Under the pieces are notes generated by a model. That model was not told the origin of the DNA. It saw only the letters and a list, made by a program, of their open reading frames with translations, and made no database searches. DNA of 64,000 nt from the NCBI GenBank assembly GCA_022494885.1, contig JAGVSM010001639.1, positions 185,452-249,451 on the forward strand. Direction: 5' to 3'. The translations under genes were made by a program, and so were the position numbers. The stretch's first letter is position 1, and every line of letters begins with the position of its first letter. This document shows positions 23,057 to 33,965 of the stretch, piece after piece. This DNA comes from Micrasema longulum (taxonomy: Eukaryota; Arthropoda; Insecta; Trichoptera; Brachycentridae).

Positions 23057-23467
23057 GCCAGAATACCACCACTGGACTGGTACCTTAAGCGTAAGACTGA
23101 TCACCTCGCGTTCGTGTAGGTACGGATTACTTATTTATTTATTGAATCCAATATAAAATACAAATACACAGTTTACAAATGAAAATGTTTATACGATAGG
23201 TACATTCAATATAATTTTATTTTTATTTATGGATGTAGCCACTCCACTGGCCCACAGGCGCGTTCCGGAGTGTCAGTGTATTATTTATTTCATACATAAT
23301 TGTACATTCTTTCACATCAATTGTTGTGTAAAAATTCAAAAGAAATCAAAAAAATTAAAACATACCTACATCAATAAAACGAGAAAGGATTTTCAAGAAA
23401 CTAAAACTATACTCTCAAAATATATTGAGTTTTTCTATTGACATTTCTTGGTGGAACTGCATTTGAA

Positions 23468-23674
23468 TTATAATAATAAAAATACGTATATAGTTTTATT
23501 CCACTTTTATTTATACATAATGATTTACAACCCCTGCTTGCACTTGTATATAACATAGAAATTTGTTTAGTCTTCCATCAGTCTGACGATGTCGGTCACG
23601 ACAAAACCCGGTCACTGGTAAAAAATTATAAATAAAAGTGGAATAAACTATATACGTATTTTTATTATTATATA
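23468..23674. repeat. Inverted repeat with ~45-bp arms
   Basis: The left arm AAAAATACGTATATAGTTTT / TTCCACTTTTATTTAT and the right arm ATAAATAAAAGTGGAATAAA / CTATATACGTATTTTTAT are inverse copies enclosing about 110 bp. That interior carries CTGACGATGTCGGTCACGAC and ACCCGGTCACTGG. It adjoins the RT relic on its 3' side. Confidence 0.75.
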
Positions 23675-24303
23675 TTCTTATATATGAAACATATTCCTCA
23701 GCTTCCTGTCTAGTCTTTTTAGCAATCCATTTATGGACTCGAGCTTTGAAAATATTGTTTTTCATTTTGTTCACCAATGTGTCCTTGCTTAAAAAGTTGT
23801 ATAGCTTAGGGGCCAGAAAAGTATAATGCCTTTGTCCGTAACTTGTTTTTTTCTTTGGGAGCAGAAGTATTGTTTTTTGTCTTTGCCTAGTGTCGTAAAT
23901 TTGTTGTCCGTCATTATGTCTCTCAGGATTTTGATGTGAATGCCTTAAAATTGTCATTATGTATATTTGTCTTATGACTAGTACTGGAAATTCTGTAAAA
24001 AGTCTGTCTGTAGAGTATTGGTAAGGCTTTTTGTCGGCTACTCTTAGTAAGGCTGTTTGTGCTTTCATTAATGGCTCTAATGTGGTTTTGCTTGTTCCTC
24101 CCCATCCTATTATTCCGTAACTGATAATTGATTGTGCTAGAGCATAGTATACATTAATTAAAGTTGTTTTGCTTATGATGTTACAAATGTTTTTAAATAA
24201 ATATATCATTTTTCTTAGTTTGGTTGCTGTATAATCTACGTGTATGTTTCATCTTAAGTAACTATCAATGTGTATACCTAGATATTTTGTATTATTAGGA
24301 ATA
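23511..24303 (-). pseudogene. Non-LTR reverse transcriptase C-terminal region, best preserved copy
   Basis: The minus-strand frame starts NTKYLGIHIDSYLR, hits an in-frame stop near 24249, then continues TATKLRKMIYLFKNICNI, INVYYALAQSIISYGIIGWG, LLRVADKKPYQYSTDRLF and HYTFLAPKLYNFLSKDTLVN to the end at 23511. These are the RT thumb and C-terminal boxes of a jockey/CR1-like element (YLGIxID, SYGIIGWGG, FLAPKLYN). A 232-codon frame survives, but the catalytic YADD and endonuclease domains are absent, so it is a 5'-truncated, non-functional copy. The last ~60 codons read into an inverted repeat and are not RT. Confidence 0.8.
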
Positions 24304-24704
24304 CGAATTCAAGTATAGGCCTCGGAGTCACACTTTAACAACTTTTCTCACGCTCGGTATCATTGCCACCAAGTTCAGACTATATTATTATTATTGTGTA
24401 AAAATACAACACGTTTTTTCCTTTAATGTTTCTCATGTTTCTATGCAAAATAGCATTTCCCGCGAACAGATTAATTTAAATGATTCTTTTTGTAACATCC
24501 GATACTTTTTCGACCTATTTAATCTCACCATGTGACTGAACTGAGAAAAAAAGGCTCAACGTGTTCGTTGGATTAGCGTTGCAACGAGCGCCGTTGTTTA
24601 TAACTAAAATATTGGACTGCCGCTATCTTTTTTCTCAATATATTTGTACGGCTCATATAAACTTTGATTTACCAATTAAAAAAAAAAAGACTGGTAACGT
24701 TTCA

Positions 24705-24810
24705 AAATTTGTTACAACAGAGAGGGGAAACATTTTTGAGAAGGGAATATGGAAGTCTAGGCATTTGCTGGGCTTATGACCTGTCATTGTCAGTGGTCAG
24801 CAGGTAAGAT
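24705..24810 (+). repeat. High-copy family H fragment
   Basis: Contains ACAGAGAGGGGAAACATTTT, GGAAGTCTAGGCATTTGC and TTATGACCTGTCATTG. Confidence 0.7.
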
Positions 24811-24824
24811 AGAGGGGATATGGA

Positions 24825-24966
24825 AGGAGGTAATGAAAAATACATCACAACACCCAGATCAACTGAGAAAAAATCTTTTCTGGATTTTTTCTAGCAACTG
24901 GCGGGAATCGAACCCGCGACGCCAGTTTCACAGCTGGCCGTCTAACCAACTGCGCCACGGTGCCTG
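24825..24966 (-). mobile_element. tRNA-headed SINE, family D
   Basis: On the minus strand a nearly complete tRNA-like sequence (GGCACCGTGGCGCAGTTGG, TTAGACGGCCAGCTGTGAAA, GTCGCGGGTTCGATTCCCGC) is followed by an unrelated body with AAAAAATC and GATCTGGGTGTTGTGATG. The D arm and the T arm with B box are good. The acceptor stem has several mismatches and the anticodon loop is 8 nt when the stem is fully paired, so this is a SINE head or tRNA pseudogene rather than a working tRNA-His (anticodon GTG). Confidence 0.6.
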
Positions 24967-25151
24967 TCAAAATTTTAAATAATCTGTATCACAAAAGACT
25001 TACGATTTTTAATAGGCTGCCTGCAGAGATTAGGGATGCTGATGCTGGGTCTATCGCATCGTTTCGTGGGTTGTTAAAAACAAACATCCACATGGGTAGA
25101 TATAGTGTCATCGGAAAGCGTCTGGATTTTATGACAATGTTTTGTTTTTGA
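24960..25151 (+). pseudogene. RT C-terminal scrap
   Basis: The frame contains RLTIFNRLPAEIRDADAGS, IASFRGLLKTNIHMGRYSV, the NxLPxEIR...S...F+xxL motif found at the extreme C-terminus of non-LTR reverse transcriptases. Confidence 0.5.
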
Positions 25152-25254
25152 GATTATTTTTGCACATAATATTGTTTATTAGTTAAGGTATAACTAGGTG
25201 TTTAAAATTTATTTGTACTTGGATTGGTCCACGAAGAAGTATAGAAATTGAAAA

Positions 25255-25530
25255 AATAAAAATTTCAGGCGATACTTCGTATGTAGGTGAAATAATTCAA
25301 TTAGATGAATCTCACTCGCATAAATAAAGGTTTCAGCTCTTTAACTTCACAAACATCAACAGATAAAAGAATTGAAGTAATATAGATTTTCAAATATGGA
25401 CAGAATGGTGAATGTTACACAGTGTGTAAAGTAGCCACTTAAACCAACCAATGACAAGTCATAAGCCCTGTAGATGCCTAGACTTCTATATTGCCTTCTT
25501 TAAAATGCTCTTCATCTCTGTTGTAATATG
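25255..25530 (-). repeat. High-copy family H copy
   Basis: Inverse orientation; contains TCTCACTCGCATAAATAAAG, CAGAATGGTGAATGTTACAC, AGTGTGTAAAGTAGCCACTT and ATAAGCCCTGTAGATGCCTA. Confidence 0.8.
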
Positions 25531-25754
25531 TTAATTTTATTTGTACGACTATCTAAATAAATGCATTACATTACAATCCGACTCTCCTCAGTTCCGCCGA
25601 ATAATAATAATTATTATTATGGATAACTTATACAGCGCCATTTCCGTAATGTAATAATACCTCAAGGGCCCTTTATAAATAATCAATTTAAGTTTTACTT
25701 TTTGAATATTTAATTTCAGTTAAACAATTTACTTTTTTATCAAATGCTACGGAT

Positions 25755-26260
25755 TCATTCAAATGATTTAAAGAACAAGTGGGTTTTAAGACATTTACGA
25801 AACATCACTTCACTCTCACAGTTTCGCACATCTGCTGGGAAAGCATTCCATGCCATAGGGCCTGCGACCGAAAACGCGCGTTCATCGAGTTTAGAGCGCT
25901 GTTTGCGTAGAGGTATAATAACGTTTCCTATCGACGTAAATGTAACTGCAAACATGCAAAACATGCAAAGTTCCCTTATATATTCCGGAGCAGAGTTGTG
26001 CAGCGACTTATACATAAGCCAACAGAGTTTTTAAACCACTCTCTGTGGAAAACGCAGCATATGGTTTAACTTAGAGATTCCAAAAATAAGTCTCGCTGCG
26101 GCATTCAATACGGACTGTGGGCGAGTCATTTTATTCATTGATAGACCTTCGTAGATACCACTACAATAATCGACTCTAGACACTACAAACGCATTTATTA
26201 ATTGACAGGCGGCATTAACCGGCAAAGTTTGGCGTATATTTACTTTGTCTCAGCTAGTAA
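25755..26260 (-). pseudogene. CR1-like reverse transcriptase C-terminus with internal stop
   Basis: The minus frame reads LINAFVVSRVDYCSGIYEG, SVLNAAARLIFGISKLNH, then a stop near 26031-26033, and resumes in the same frame with KLCWLMYKSLHNSAPEYIR, KLDERAFSVAGPMAWNAFPA, and FRKCLKTHLF. These are the successive boxes at the end of CR1-group RTs. The usual HWLPVxxRI segment is missing just before the stop, so a small deletion plus a nonsense mutation killed this copy. Confidence 0.8.
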
Positions 26261-26339
26261 AAGCATTAACTTATCGTTCTACTAATTTGAGCATCAAGAG
26301 AAAGATCAGAATTATGGAAGACTCCCAGTAATTTAATAA

Positions 26340-26975
26340 TGTTAAAATAACTAGGAGTTATTCTTGATAGTAGATTGCTGTTTAGGTCTTACATAAATTT
26401 TATTGTTGAAAAAGCTTACCAAATGCTGGACTTAATTTTTAAAATTTCCAAACCCTTTAAGTAATCAAATACATCGAAAACTTTATATAACACTTTTGTA
26501 CACAGTAACTTGGAGTTTGCATCCGTCGCGTCGTGTGGAGCCCACAATACATAACAAACATAGAAAGGATTAAAAATGTGTGACGAAAATTTTTAAAATA
26601 CTTAGATTATAAAAACAATAAAACATTTTGCACTTACAGCGAATCTGCTAAACAAAATGGATTTTAAACCCTTGAAAATAGACGCACTATATATGAATTA
26701 TGCTATTTATATAAATTATTAAATAATAAAGTAGAATCTTTTTACCTACTCTCCAAAATTAATCTTAATGTCCCCTTTTCGCGTGACAAGAAATAAGTAT
26801 TTATTCCATCTGCCAGTCTGTAGCACTAACTATGTACAATACTATTTCCTCTATCGTTCTTGCTCCAACTATAATGCTTTTTTTTTTCATATATTGATAT
26901 ATTTAACACGCCCCTTAATTTATTAGAAAATAAATTAAGACTCATTCTTTCTGGCTGCGATACGATCCCACTTGC
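26340..26975 (+). pseudogene. Jockey-like reverse transcriptase C-terminal relic
   Basis: LGVILDSRLLFRSYINFIVE and KAYQMLDLIFKISKPFK are followed by a stop, then (frame broken) LEFASVVWSPQYITNIERIK and, near 26640-26760, TIYELCYLYKLLNNKVESF. The LGVxLDSxLxF...LEFASVVWxP signature is that of jockey-type elements. Multiple frameshifts. It lies next to the oppositely oriented CR1 relic. Confidence 0.65.
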
Positions 26976-26984
26976 TATTTAATG

Positions 26985-27090
26985 ATGATCACACATACAC
27001 ACACCTGAACAGTTACTCCCACGTAAATACACACAAGTACACCCCTACACTTACTCTCATGCAAAAAAAAACACAAACACACCCTTTTGT
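26985..27090 (+). repeat. CA-rich low-complexity stretch
   Basis: Irregular ACACA-rich sequence (CACACATACACACACC, AATACACACAAGTACACCCC). Confidence 0.6.
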
Positions 27091-27269
27091 TGTACCACAA
27101 TTAAATATAGATTTTTTTATTTGGAAACTTCGCTGGTCTGTCTTTCAACCGAATCTTTTTTATGTTTTTATATTATTGTCGACTGTTTGTTTCTGTAAAA
27201 TAAATAAATAATAACGGCCTTCCAGCCTGCAAGTGTGAACAAGGCAGCTTGGGTTGAGGCTTAAAGCCA

Positions 27270-28330
27270 GTGCCTCGATTATGAACGCTATCTTCATCTG
27301 TATATATCGAGACGGTATACTTAACTTCTGTACTATCTGTATCTTACCTCGGTATGTTCTACCTACTTGTCATATCCACATCATATGATCGAAACAAGCC
27401 AATAGAATGACCGCAAACAATTAGTCCGCGTTCCTTACGTCATCAACATTTCAAATAGTTCTCGTTTATATTTTAAATAGGCTTCTGTAATAAAAAGTGT
27501 TTACTTCGAAGCGATTATAATCTCCAATAAATCCCAATTCAAGCAAAAAATGCTCGCTTGAACATGAATTTTACTTGACTTTTGGAAATCACCTAAACGG
27601 TACGCTTAACGATCGTCTGTATGTATCTACCGATCGACTACAAAGCCGGCTCCTATAACGTCTCGATACATACACTCGGAAAGATAGTAAAACATATGGA
27701 AAAAATATAATAACTAAATTATTTTTTTAGAGTGGTAACTTTCTGACGCATATAATCTGTGTCTGACGCCTAGATACTCTTATTTGTTAATAGGACAGAA
27801 CCTAGCGACATTATTTTCACATCTAGGCGTTCGTTTACTTAAAGTGACAGTTCTGTCGGAATTCAATTCTACTTCAAAACTTACTTATTTCTCTCTCATA
27901 TTTTTAATAGGCTTTTAAGAAAAAAAGTGCCAAACTCAAAACGATTAAAAATTTTAATGAATCTTAATTAAAGGAAAAATTGGTAGGTGGAACAAAAAAA
28001 ATGTCATTTTTAATGCGTATATAAACTAGACCCGTTCTAGACCCGTTGGTATAAAATTATGTACGTACATCAAAACTTGATGGTGGGGGAATCGGTACTA
28101 TACCTTTGTAGTCGGTTGTGAGACTTCTATCGTCAACTATGACGTCATAGTGAAGCAATGTCATTTTGGAGCGTAGATGTGTGTACAGTGACGTACGCTT
28201 CCCCTTGATTCATGTACCTACCCAAAACTTGAAGGTGGGGGGTCGGTAGTATATCTTTATAATCGCTAGAGAGAATTTATCTTCAACAAGACCGTCAAGG
28301 TGAGGGTATGACATCATTATCTTCCCAGTA
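27270..28330 (+). repeat. ~1-kb dispersed repeat, family E copy 1
   Basis: Shares with 40862-41760 a long colinear block: CGATTATGAACGCTATCTTC, CTCGGTATGTTCTACCTACT, ATTAGTCCGCGTT, AACATG(A)ATTTT, CTAGATACTCTTAT, TAATAGG(A/G)CAGAA, GTTCTAGACCCGT and ACATCAAAACTTGATGGTGG. No protein frame. The second copy ends in a tRNA-like segment. Confidence 0.7.
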
Positions 28331-28634
28331 TATCGAGGCCCAGGTCCACCGCCACACCCTTAAAAGACTCGCTATAGGAGGCTGCTTCGTCCGTTCTTGG
28401 ACTTCAATGTTAGTTATGAAACCGAACCACCTTATACCCTATACCTAATGTTACCTTCAATCACTTGCTCTAGAAACTGAGAAGTTATGTGTTTTGAGTT
28501 AATTAACAGTCGCGGGTAATTGGTAGGCACGCACGGGGTAACTTCATGCGCGAGTCGAAACAATAACCCGAACGAACACATACTTGATGGCCCATTTCGC
28601 ATGTACCGTCTTAATTCACACGACACGGTAAAAT

Positions 28635-28740
28635 TAGGGTGGGTGGGATCTAAATTTGTTGCAACACAGAGGGAGAACATTTATGAGAAGGAAGTATTAA
28701 AGTCTAGGCATTTACAGGGCTAATGACCTGTCTCCTTCGG
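28635..28740 (+). repeat. High-copy family H fragment
   Basis: Contains CACAGAGGGAGAACATTTAT, AAGTCTAGGCATTTACAGGG and ATGACCTGTC. Confidence 0.7.
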
Positions 28741-28844
28741 GCAGCTTTTCTCGTTTGACTACGAGCAAATTTTCCGTGTATGTGGGCACCGCCAAGAAGA
28801 CTTATGTCCTCAGATGCGGTGTGCGGTATGAGGCGGGCAAGCTG

Positions 28845-29265
28845 TCAGTGGCTGGTTTAAGTGACCACTTTACACTCTGTAACATTTACCACTCTGCTTT
28901 TGTTTAAACATCCACTTTTCCTCAACTCTTCCATCTGTTGACTTTTTACACTTATAGATTACGCAGACGGTATAGTCTAAGCTTATAACCGAGTTGCACA
29001 GTTTTAACCCGCGCTGTGCCAACGGGTGCCCTGCAAGACATCGGACCCCCCCTCCCTTCCTTTTGCGAAGTAAAAGAGCTGAAACATTTATCTTGTGGAG
29101 ATTTATCCGGCTGAACCATTTCACCCGCTAGACAGCGCCTGAAAAGAATTTTTGAATTATTATACTTCTTATATCAGTTAGTTTAATCAGCAATGTTTTG
29201 AGAATGTCCCAATGTTTGTAAGCGGGCTGGATTTCCTCTCAGGGAGTTATTTAGATCTAAATTTG
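28845..29265 (+). repeat. High-copy family H, long copy
   Basis: Contains GTGACCACTTTACACTCTGT, CCACTTTTCCTCAACTCTTC, GCGAAGTAAAAGAGCTGAAA, ATCCGGCTGAACCATTTCAC, CAATGTTTTGAGAATGTCCC and GGCTGGATTTCCTCTCAGGG. A GC-rich insertion lies near 29000-29055. Confidence 0.75.
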
Positions 29266-29595
29266 TTGCAACTATGGAATTCTAGGCATTTATAGGGCTT
29301 ATAACCTGTCACTGGCTGGTTTAAGTGGCTATTTGACACACCACGTAACATGCACCGTTCTGCTTATGTTTAAACGTCCAAATTTTCACAACTCTACCAT
29401 CTGTCTACTTTTGCGAAGTAAAAGAGCTGAAACTTTTATTGATATGAATGAGGTTCATCTGGCTGAACTATTTCCCCTACTAAAGAACGCCAGAAAACAC
29501 TTTTTTAATATTTGTACTTCTCATACCAGTTCTTAGTTTTATCTACAATGTTTTGAGTAAAACGTCAAACGTTTGGACATACTCAAAACATTGTA
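29266..29595 (+). repeat. High-copy family H, long copy ending in a short inverted repeat
   Basis: Contains TTCTAGGCATTTATAGGGCT, CTGGTTTAAGTGGCTATTTG, AAAGAGCTGAAACTTTTATT and AACGCCAGAAAACAC. It ends in ACAATGTTTTGAGTAAAACG / AACGTTTGGACATACTCAAA with an inverted pair TTATCTACAATGTTTTGAGT / ACTCAAAACATTGTAGATAA. Confidence 0.75.
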
Positions 29596-29746
29596 GATAA
29601 AACTTATTTGTTATTTTCTTCTTTTGATTCACTTATTCAGTTTCTACTCTCCGATAAGAATTTCAAAATTAATCGGTTTACATGCCATTAAATAAATAAA
29701 AATATTTTTCAATGAATTATAATACAATAAAAATCAATCCACTTCT

Positions 29747-30305
29747 GGGGTGGCGATTTATAATTTGCGTGGGTATTACTTGAATGAATCGTTGATCTGT
29801 GTTAATTTTTGCGGGGCAAGAAAAATGCGTGAGCGGCCAAATAAACCACAGCATACTAAAATCCTATCGGGATCGGAGACAAGAATCAGGATGTTAAATC
29901 TCCAAGTCCTGGCTTCTGCGTGGTGTTTTCTTTTTTCAGCGAACACAGCCCTTTCACTATAATTATGCGGGGAATATATCGATGAAAGTGGCGGCGCGGC
30001 AGTCAGAAGATGTAAAGGTGTGCGGATGCGGGCAGATAATTAAAAGGCGAGCGGATGCGGGCAGATTAATTATGATACATGCTGTTATAGACAGAACAAA
30101 TTATGTAGAGAGAAAAAACAAGAATCTTGATGTTGGTTGATATGGATTTGGAAAATTATTCTCAAAGCAGCCGTAGCTACCCATATTCATAGCGACAAGA
30201 ATAATAAATAAATATTGGAAGTTGGGAAATCACAGGATGGATAGGACAAGTGGGCCTTTATTAACTGGCGGTCCATCCAGCCACAAACCACTCAATCCGC
30301 CTGGT
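29747..30305 (+). repeat. ~0.5-kb dispersed repeat, family F copy 1
   Basis: Colinear with 54011-54480: TTTGCGTGGG, GAT(C/T)TGTGTTAATTTT, AATCAGGATG, TGCGGGGAA, GGCGGCGCGGC, AGCTACCCA, AGCGACAAG, AGTTGGGAAATCA and CGGTCCATCCAGCCACAAAC. No coding frame. Confidence 0.65.
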
Positions 30306-30309
30306 GGAT

Positions 30310-30875
30310 TTTTACTGTACCTGTGTTGTGAAAATGGCCGACAGGGAAGTAGGAAAGCAGTACGGCAAATTTTCGATACGTAGCCAACTATGTCGTTTCA
30401 TCAATAAAAATAAACACCTGAAATTTATTACGCTTCCATAAAACGATGTGCAAAATATTGTATTTAGATCACCGCGCTCCGCCACCACACTCGTATATCT
30501 CCCATTATTGGGCGTATGGTGCGGTTTGAGGTTCGACATTCCGTTTGGAATAACAGTCCACGAATAAAATATGAAATAATACGTCACGAGCTTGACTAAT
30601 TTGATTAATATCGTTCCTAATAAAAGTAATAAACGCATAAAACAAAACTACCGATATTCTGACCGAGTTATAATATACGAGTAGTAGATATCCGTATGCT
30701 ATAATTTTCGTCGGAATACTTATTTATTTATTTTTATTTTTATTTAACTTTTTGTACATAATGTTAATTGTACTTGTTTGATATTGTTCGATAGAAAAAA
30801 AAATTCAAAAGCTAAAGATATATAAAAATAGAAATAAACGTATTTGTTTATAAATTACCTTAAATCAAAACTATT
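30310..30875. other. Intergenic, no gene recognised
   Basis: The 108-codon minus-strand frame at 30312-30638 has no recognisable motif. Confidence 0.4.
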
Positions 30876-30879
30876 ACTC

Positions 30880-31020
30880 AAAGGGAAAGGGGAAAAAATA
30901 GGAAAAGGGAAAGGAGGAGAGATTAAGGAAGAGAAAGGAGATGTTTCTTCAGTCGTGATTTAAACAGAGATAATGTAGCAACATCTTTGATGGTGGATGG
31001 GAGATGATTCCACAGATGAT
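30880..31020 (-). pseudogene. RT C-terminal scrap followed by purine-rich tract
   Basis: The minus strand near 30955-31020 reads LWNHLPSTIKDVATLSLFKS, a non-LTR RT C-terminal motif. The plus strand at 30880-30945 is almost pure A and G. A relative lies at 45716-45931. Confidence 0.5.
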
Positions 31021-31024
31021 AATT

Positions 31025-31600
31025 ACAATCTGTTTCACTACTATTCAAACTCCAATAAATGATTTGACATGGTACAAGGCGTTGTATCACTTCAAATTTA
31101 AAATGATATATTTTCTAAAATGTATATTTGACAACTTTGTCTTTAAACATTTATTTTTATTCTTTTTTAATAATGAAAGCCATTACCGAACGCGTTATTT
31201 ACCTATATTTTGTATTTGGCAGCCAATTTATTTTCAAACCTACTTAGATCCCCGTGAAAATAGCAACAGCCTAACCTCGTGACGAATGAAGCTAAATGAT
31301 TAAAATGAATAATAACTAATGATCCTTCTACTAATGACAATTATTGATTTTTCAACCGGATTTAAAAAACGAATAGGCCCATTGTCTAATGGCAGAGATG
31401 ATTACTTTAGTTCCGAAAATGTGATGGCTTCGATCCCCACAGAGATTTGTATTACGAGTATTATCCTACGTCGTGATCAACAAAAGGGGAATGCAATATT
31501 CTGTTTTCCATATTTATATGTTCTAATTAATAAGAACATTTTTTTTTTTAATATTATTTTTTACGCCCATAAGGCTTTTACATACATGGAAGTTATGTAA
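31025..31600. other. AT-rich intergenic DNA
   Basis: Nothing recognised. Confidence 0.45.
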
Positions 31601-31603
31601 AAC

Positions 31604-31895
31604 ATGAGTATATAAACAACATAAAATTTTAAAAATACAATATAAAGCAATAAAAGATGGAACAGTGTTTGGAAGTAAAGTTAGTATTAAAAAAAAGAAG
31701 ATGAGTATATAAACAACATAATTTTTTTAAAATACAATATAAAAAAATTAAAGCTAGGAACAGTGTTAAGAAGTATAATTGGTATAAAAATAAAAAAGAT
31801 GAGTGCATAAACAACATAAAGTTTAAAAAATAAAATATAGAACTGTGTTTAGAAGTATGGTTGGTTTAAAAATAAAAAAAAAATAAACTATGAAG
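31604..31895 (+). repeat. Tandem repeat, ~97-bp unit, three copies
   Basis: The anchor GAGT(A/G)(T/C)ATAAACAACATAA starts at 31606, 31703 and 31801, giving periods of 97 and 98 bp. Each unit also has GAACAGTGTT or GAACTGTGTTT and AGAAGTA(A/T). It is extremely AT-rich. Confidence 0.85.
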
Positions 31896-31899
31896 CTAA

Positions 31900-32245
31900 A
31901 TATTTAAAAAAAAAAAAATTTAGATAAAATAGTGACTAATATCCCAACATACACGAAATAACTGGTTGATACATATTTCAAACGAGATGAAGATGTTATT
32001 AGTCTGTCTTAAATTTAAAATTTCTCCCTCAAATCGGTTTGTGGATCCTAATTTCAAAAATTTGTAAGATATCCACGTAAATAATACCTAAAAAGAAAGA
32101 ACGATTATTAAGCATATTTTCGGAAAGATTTAAACAAAAAAAGCACCGTTCGTTTTTTTTATTATTTTAAATTATGAACTTTAAATGTCATTATCTTCAA
32201 TTTGGCCATAAATAAGCAGTTTACTCAAAGTTTTGGGAATTTTCG
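31900..32245. other. AT-rich intergenic DNA
   Basis: Nothing recognised. Confidence 0.45.
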
Positions 32246-32249
32246 ATTT

Positions 32250-32420
32250 AATAATATAATAATAATAACAATAATAATAATAGTGGTTTATTAACAAAAA
32301 ATACAATTTCCTCATCCACTACATACACACTTAGGAACCTAATAGATTTCTCTGGATTATGTCTAGTCTGCCTAACTAGGTACAACCTGTTTTAAGGCAG
32401 ACATTTTTGTGCAAAAATAA
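32250..32420 (-). repeat. Retroposon 3' tail, minus orientation
   Basis: An ATAATAATA run at 32255-32282 (the tail on the minus strand) is followed by AGTCTGCCTAACTAGGTACA and TTTTAAGGCAGACAT. Relatives: 18590-18650. Confidence 0.5.
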
Positions 32421-32484
32421 ACAATCACATGACTACCTACTAGTTAATTTATTATAAAGTTATACAGTGTATATATTAATTTTA

Positions 32485-32600
32485 CTATGTATTTTTATTG
32501 TTATTTATTGTGGCTTGACACGGGCATAGCCTAAAAAGCCTTAATAAGTTCATTAATATTTAAACTAGTGTAATTTTGAATGAATAAATAAATAAATGAA
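32485..32600 (+). repeat. Retroposon 3' tail shared with 9640-9765
   Basis: TGGCTTGACACGGGCATAGC, CTTAATAAGTTCATTAAT and a terminal AATAAATAAATAAA run. Confidence 0.6.
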
Positions 32601-32619
32601 TGTACCATTTATTATTTTA

Positions 32620-32800
32620 GAATGTTTTTAAGTAAGTTTTCCGATTTGTCTCTACCTAAATCCAGTAACCATTTTATTTCAAATTTGTTTAATAGAATTT
32701 GGGTCATGGTTTTGTAATGTTCGGGTAACATATTGAATATTTTGGGGCCTAGAAACCTGAAATGTCTTTATTTATCTTCTATCTTTGCCTTAAAGCTTTG
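32620..32800 (-). pseudogene. Non-LTR RT C-terminal relic
   Basis: The minus strand reads RHFRFLGPKIFNMLPEHYKT, then LLDLGRDKSENLLKN, the same region as in 8423-8960. Confidence 0.6.
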
Positions 32801-32959
32801 CACCCATCTTCCGATCCCCCTTTATATAGCGAATTCGAGAATAAATGCATTAATAATTCGGGTGGTTGAAGAATATTTATGTCAGGGTCGACGTGAAGTA
32901 TTCGTTTTAATGGTGGTTTACTGAAATATTTCAATGTCTCTGGACTGGTGCCTGAAACT

Positions 32960-33795
32960 TAAGACTGATCACCTTGCCTTCCAAGTAACAGACCTAGATA
33001 TGCCGCGATGTGAGTGCCTAATGCACCACTGAAAGTGGATAGATAAATGATGATGATAAGACATAAAACTTATACCTAGCATATTCCCGCATATCTCGTA
33101 ATAAGGTGCGAGGCTTTGATCTCCGTATGAGAACGTACCGGGGCGGACGGGAGTACAATCTCACTCGGAGATAAATATGTAGCGCCTGCCCAGAGTGCCT
33201 AGTACTTTCCTAGATACGAAAGGAGCTAATAATTAGTTGATTCTGTGTTCTGGAAATCCCTAATTAGGATCAGGGGCTCTATGCTGGAAAGACGTGACAT
33301 TTGGCCACCCACTCGACAATAGTCGAGTGGTCTTCTCAACTGCTTAGTCAAATTGCTTTTTTTGAAAAACATTCGACAATTTAATTTAAAAGCAAAAACA
33401 AATACATATTTATCAATAACTTTCGTGTCATTTTTAAACTTTAATTTTATTCCGCTAAACCTGTATTGTTTCTTGTCAGACTTGCTCTTTTTGGTATTTT
33501 GTGTTTGTGATACTTTTATGACAAAAGAAAATATTTTACTGAGACAAACCCACATTTAAACTTATTGTTGGCTCAATATAACATTGACATGTTATATAAT
33601 GCCTATTCGTATATATAATACATATTCGATCAATGGATTTTAAAAGCATATTATTTAAATATACATAATGTTATCCCAAATATGTATTTTATCATCGATT
33701 TAGGATAAAATAATTTAAATATATCGCTGCTTAAAAAACAAAAGGGCCACTAGTCAAAAACCTCGAAATTTCGCTTTATTGCAAAAATGATATTT
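32960..33795. other. Intergenic, no gene recognised
   Basis: Overlapping frames on both strands at 33226-33559 have no motif. A short IR AACCACTCGACAATAGTCGAGTGGTC lies near 33306-33332. Confidence 0.4.
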
Positions 33796-33799
33796 AAAC

Positions 33800-33965
33800 C
33801 GGTCAAATTTGAACAATGTTTGATTATGTCCAAATGCTTGCAGACTGGCTGGATTTCCTCCCTAGGGAGTTGTTCATGTTTAAATTTATTTTATTCCCTT
33901 CTCAAAAAAAATTTCCCTCTCTGTTGAAATAAATTTAAATACGGTCAAGTTTGCATAATAAATGA
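33800..33965 (-). repeat. High-copy family H fragment
   Basis: Contains ACAATGTTTGATTATGTCCA, GGCTGGATTTCCTCCCTAGG and TTCCCTCTCTGTTGAAATAA, with the parts rearranged relative to other copies. Confidence 0.65.

Noticed and set aside
24896..24966. Functional tRNA-His (anticodon GTG) on the minus strand
   Set aside because: The acceptor stem has several mismatches, the anticodon loop does not close to 7 nt, and it continues into a SINE body.
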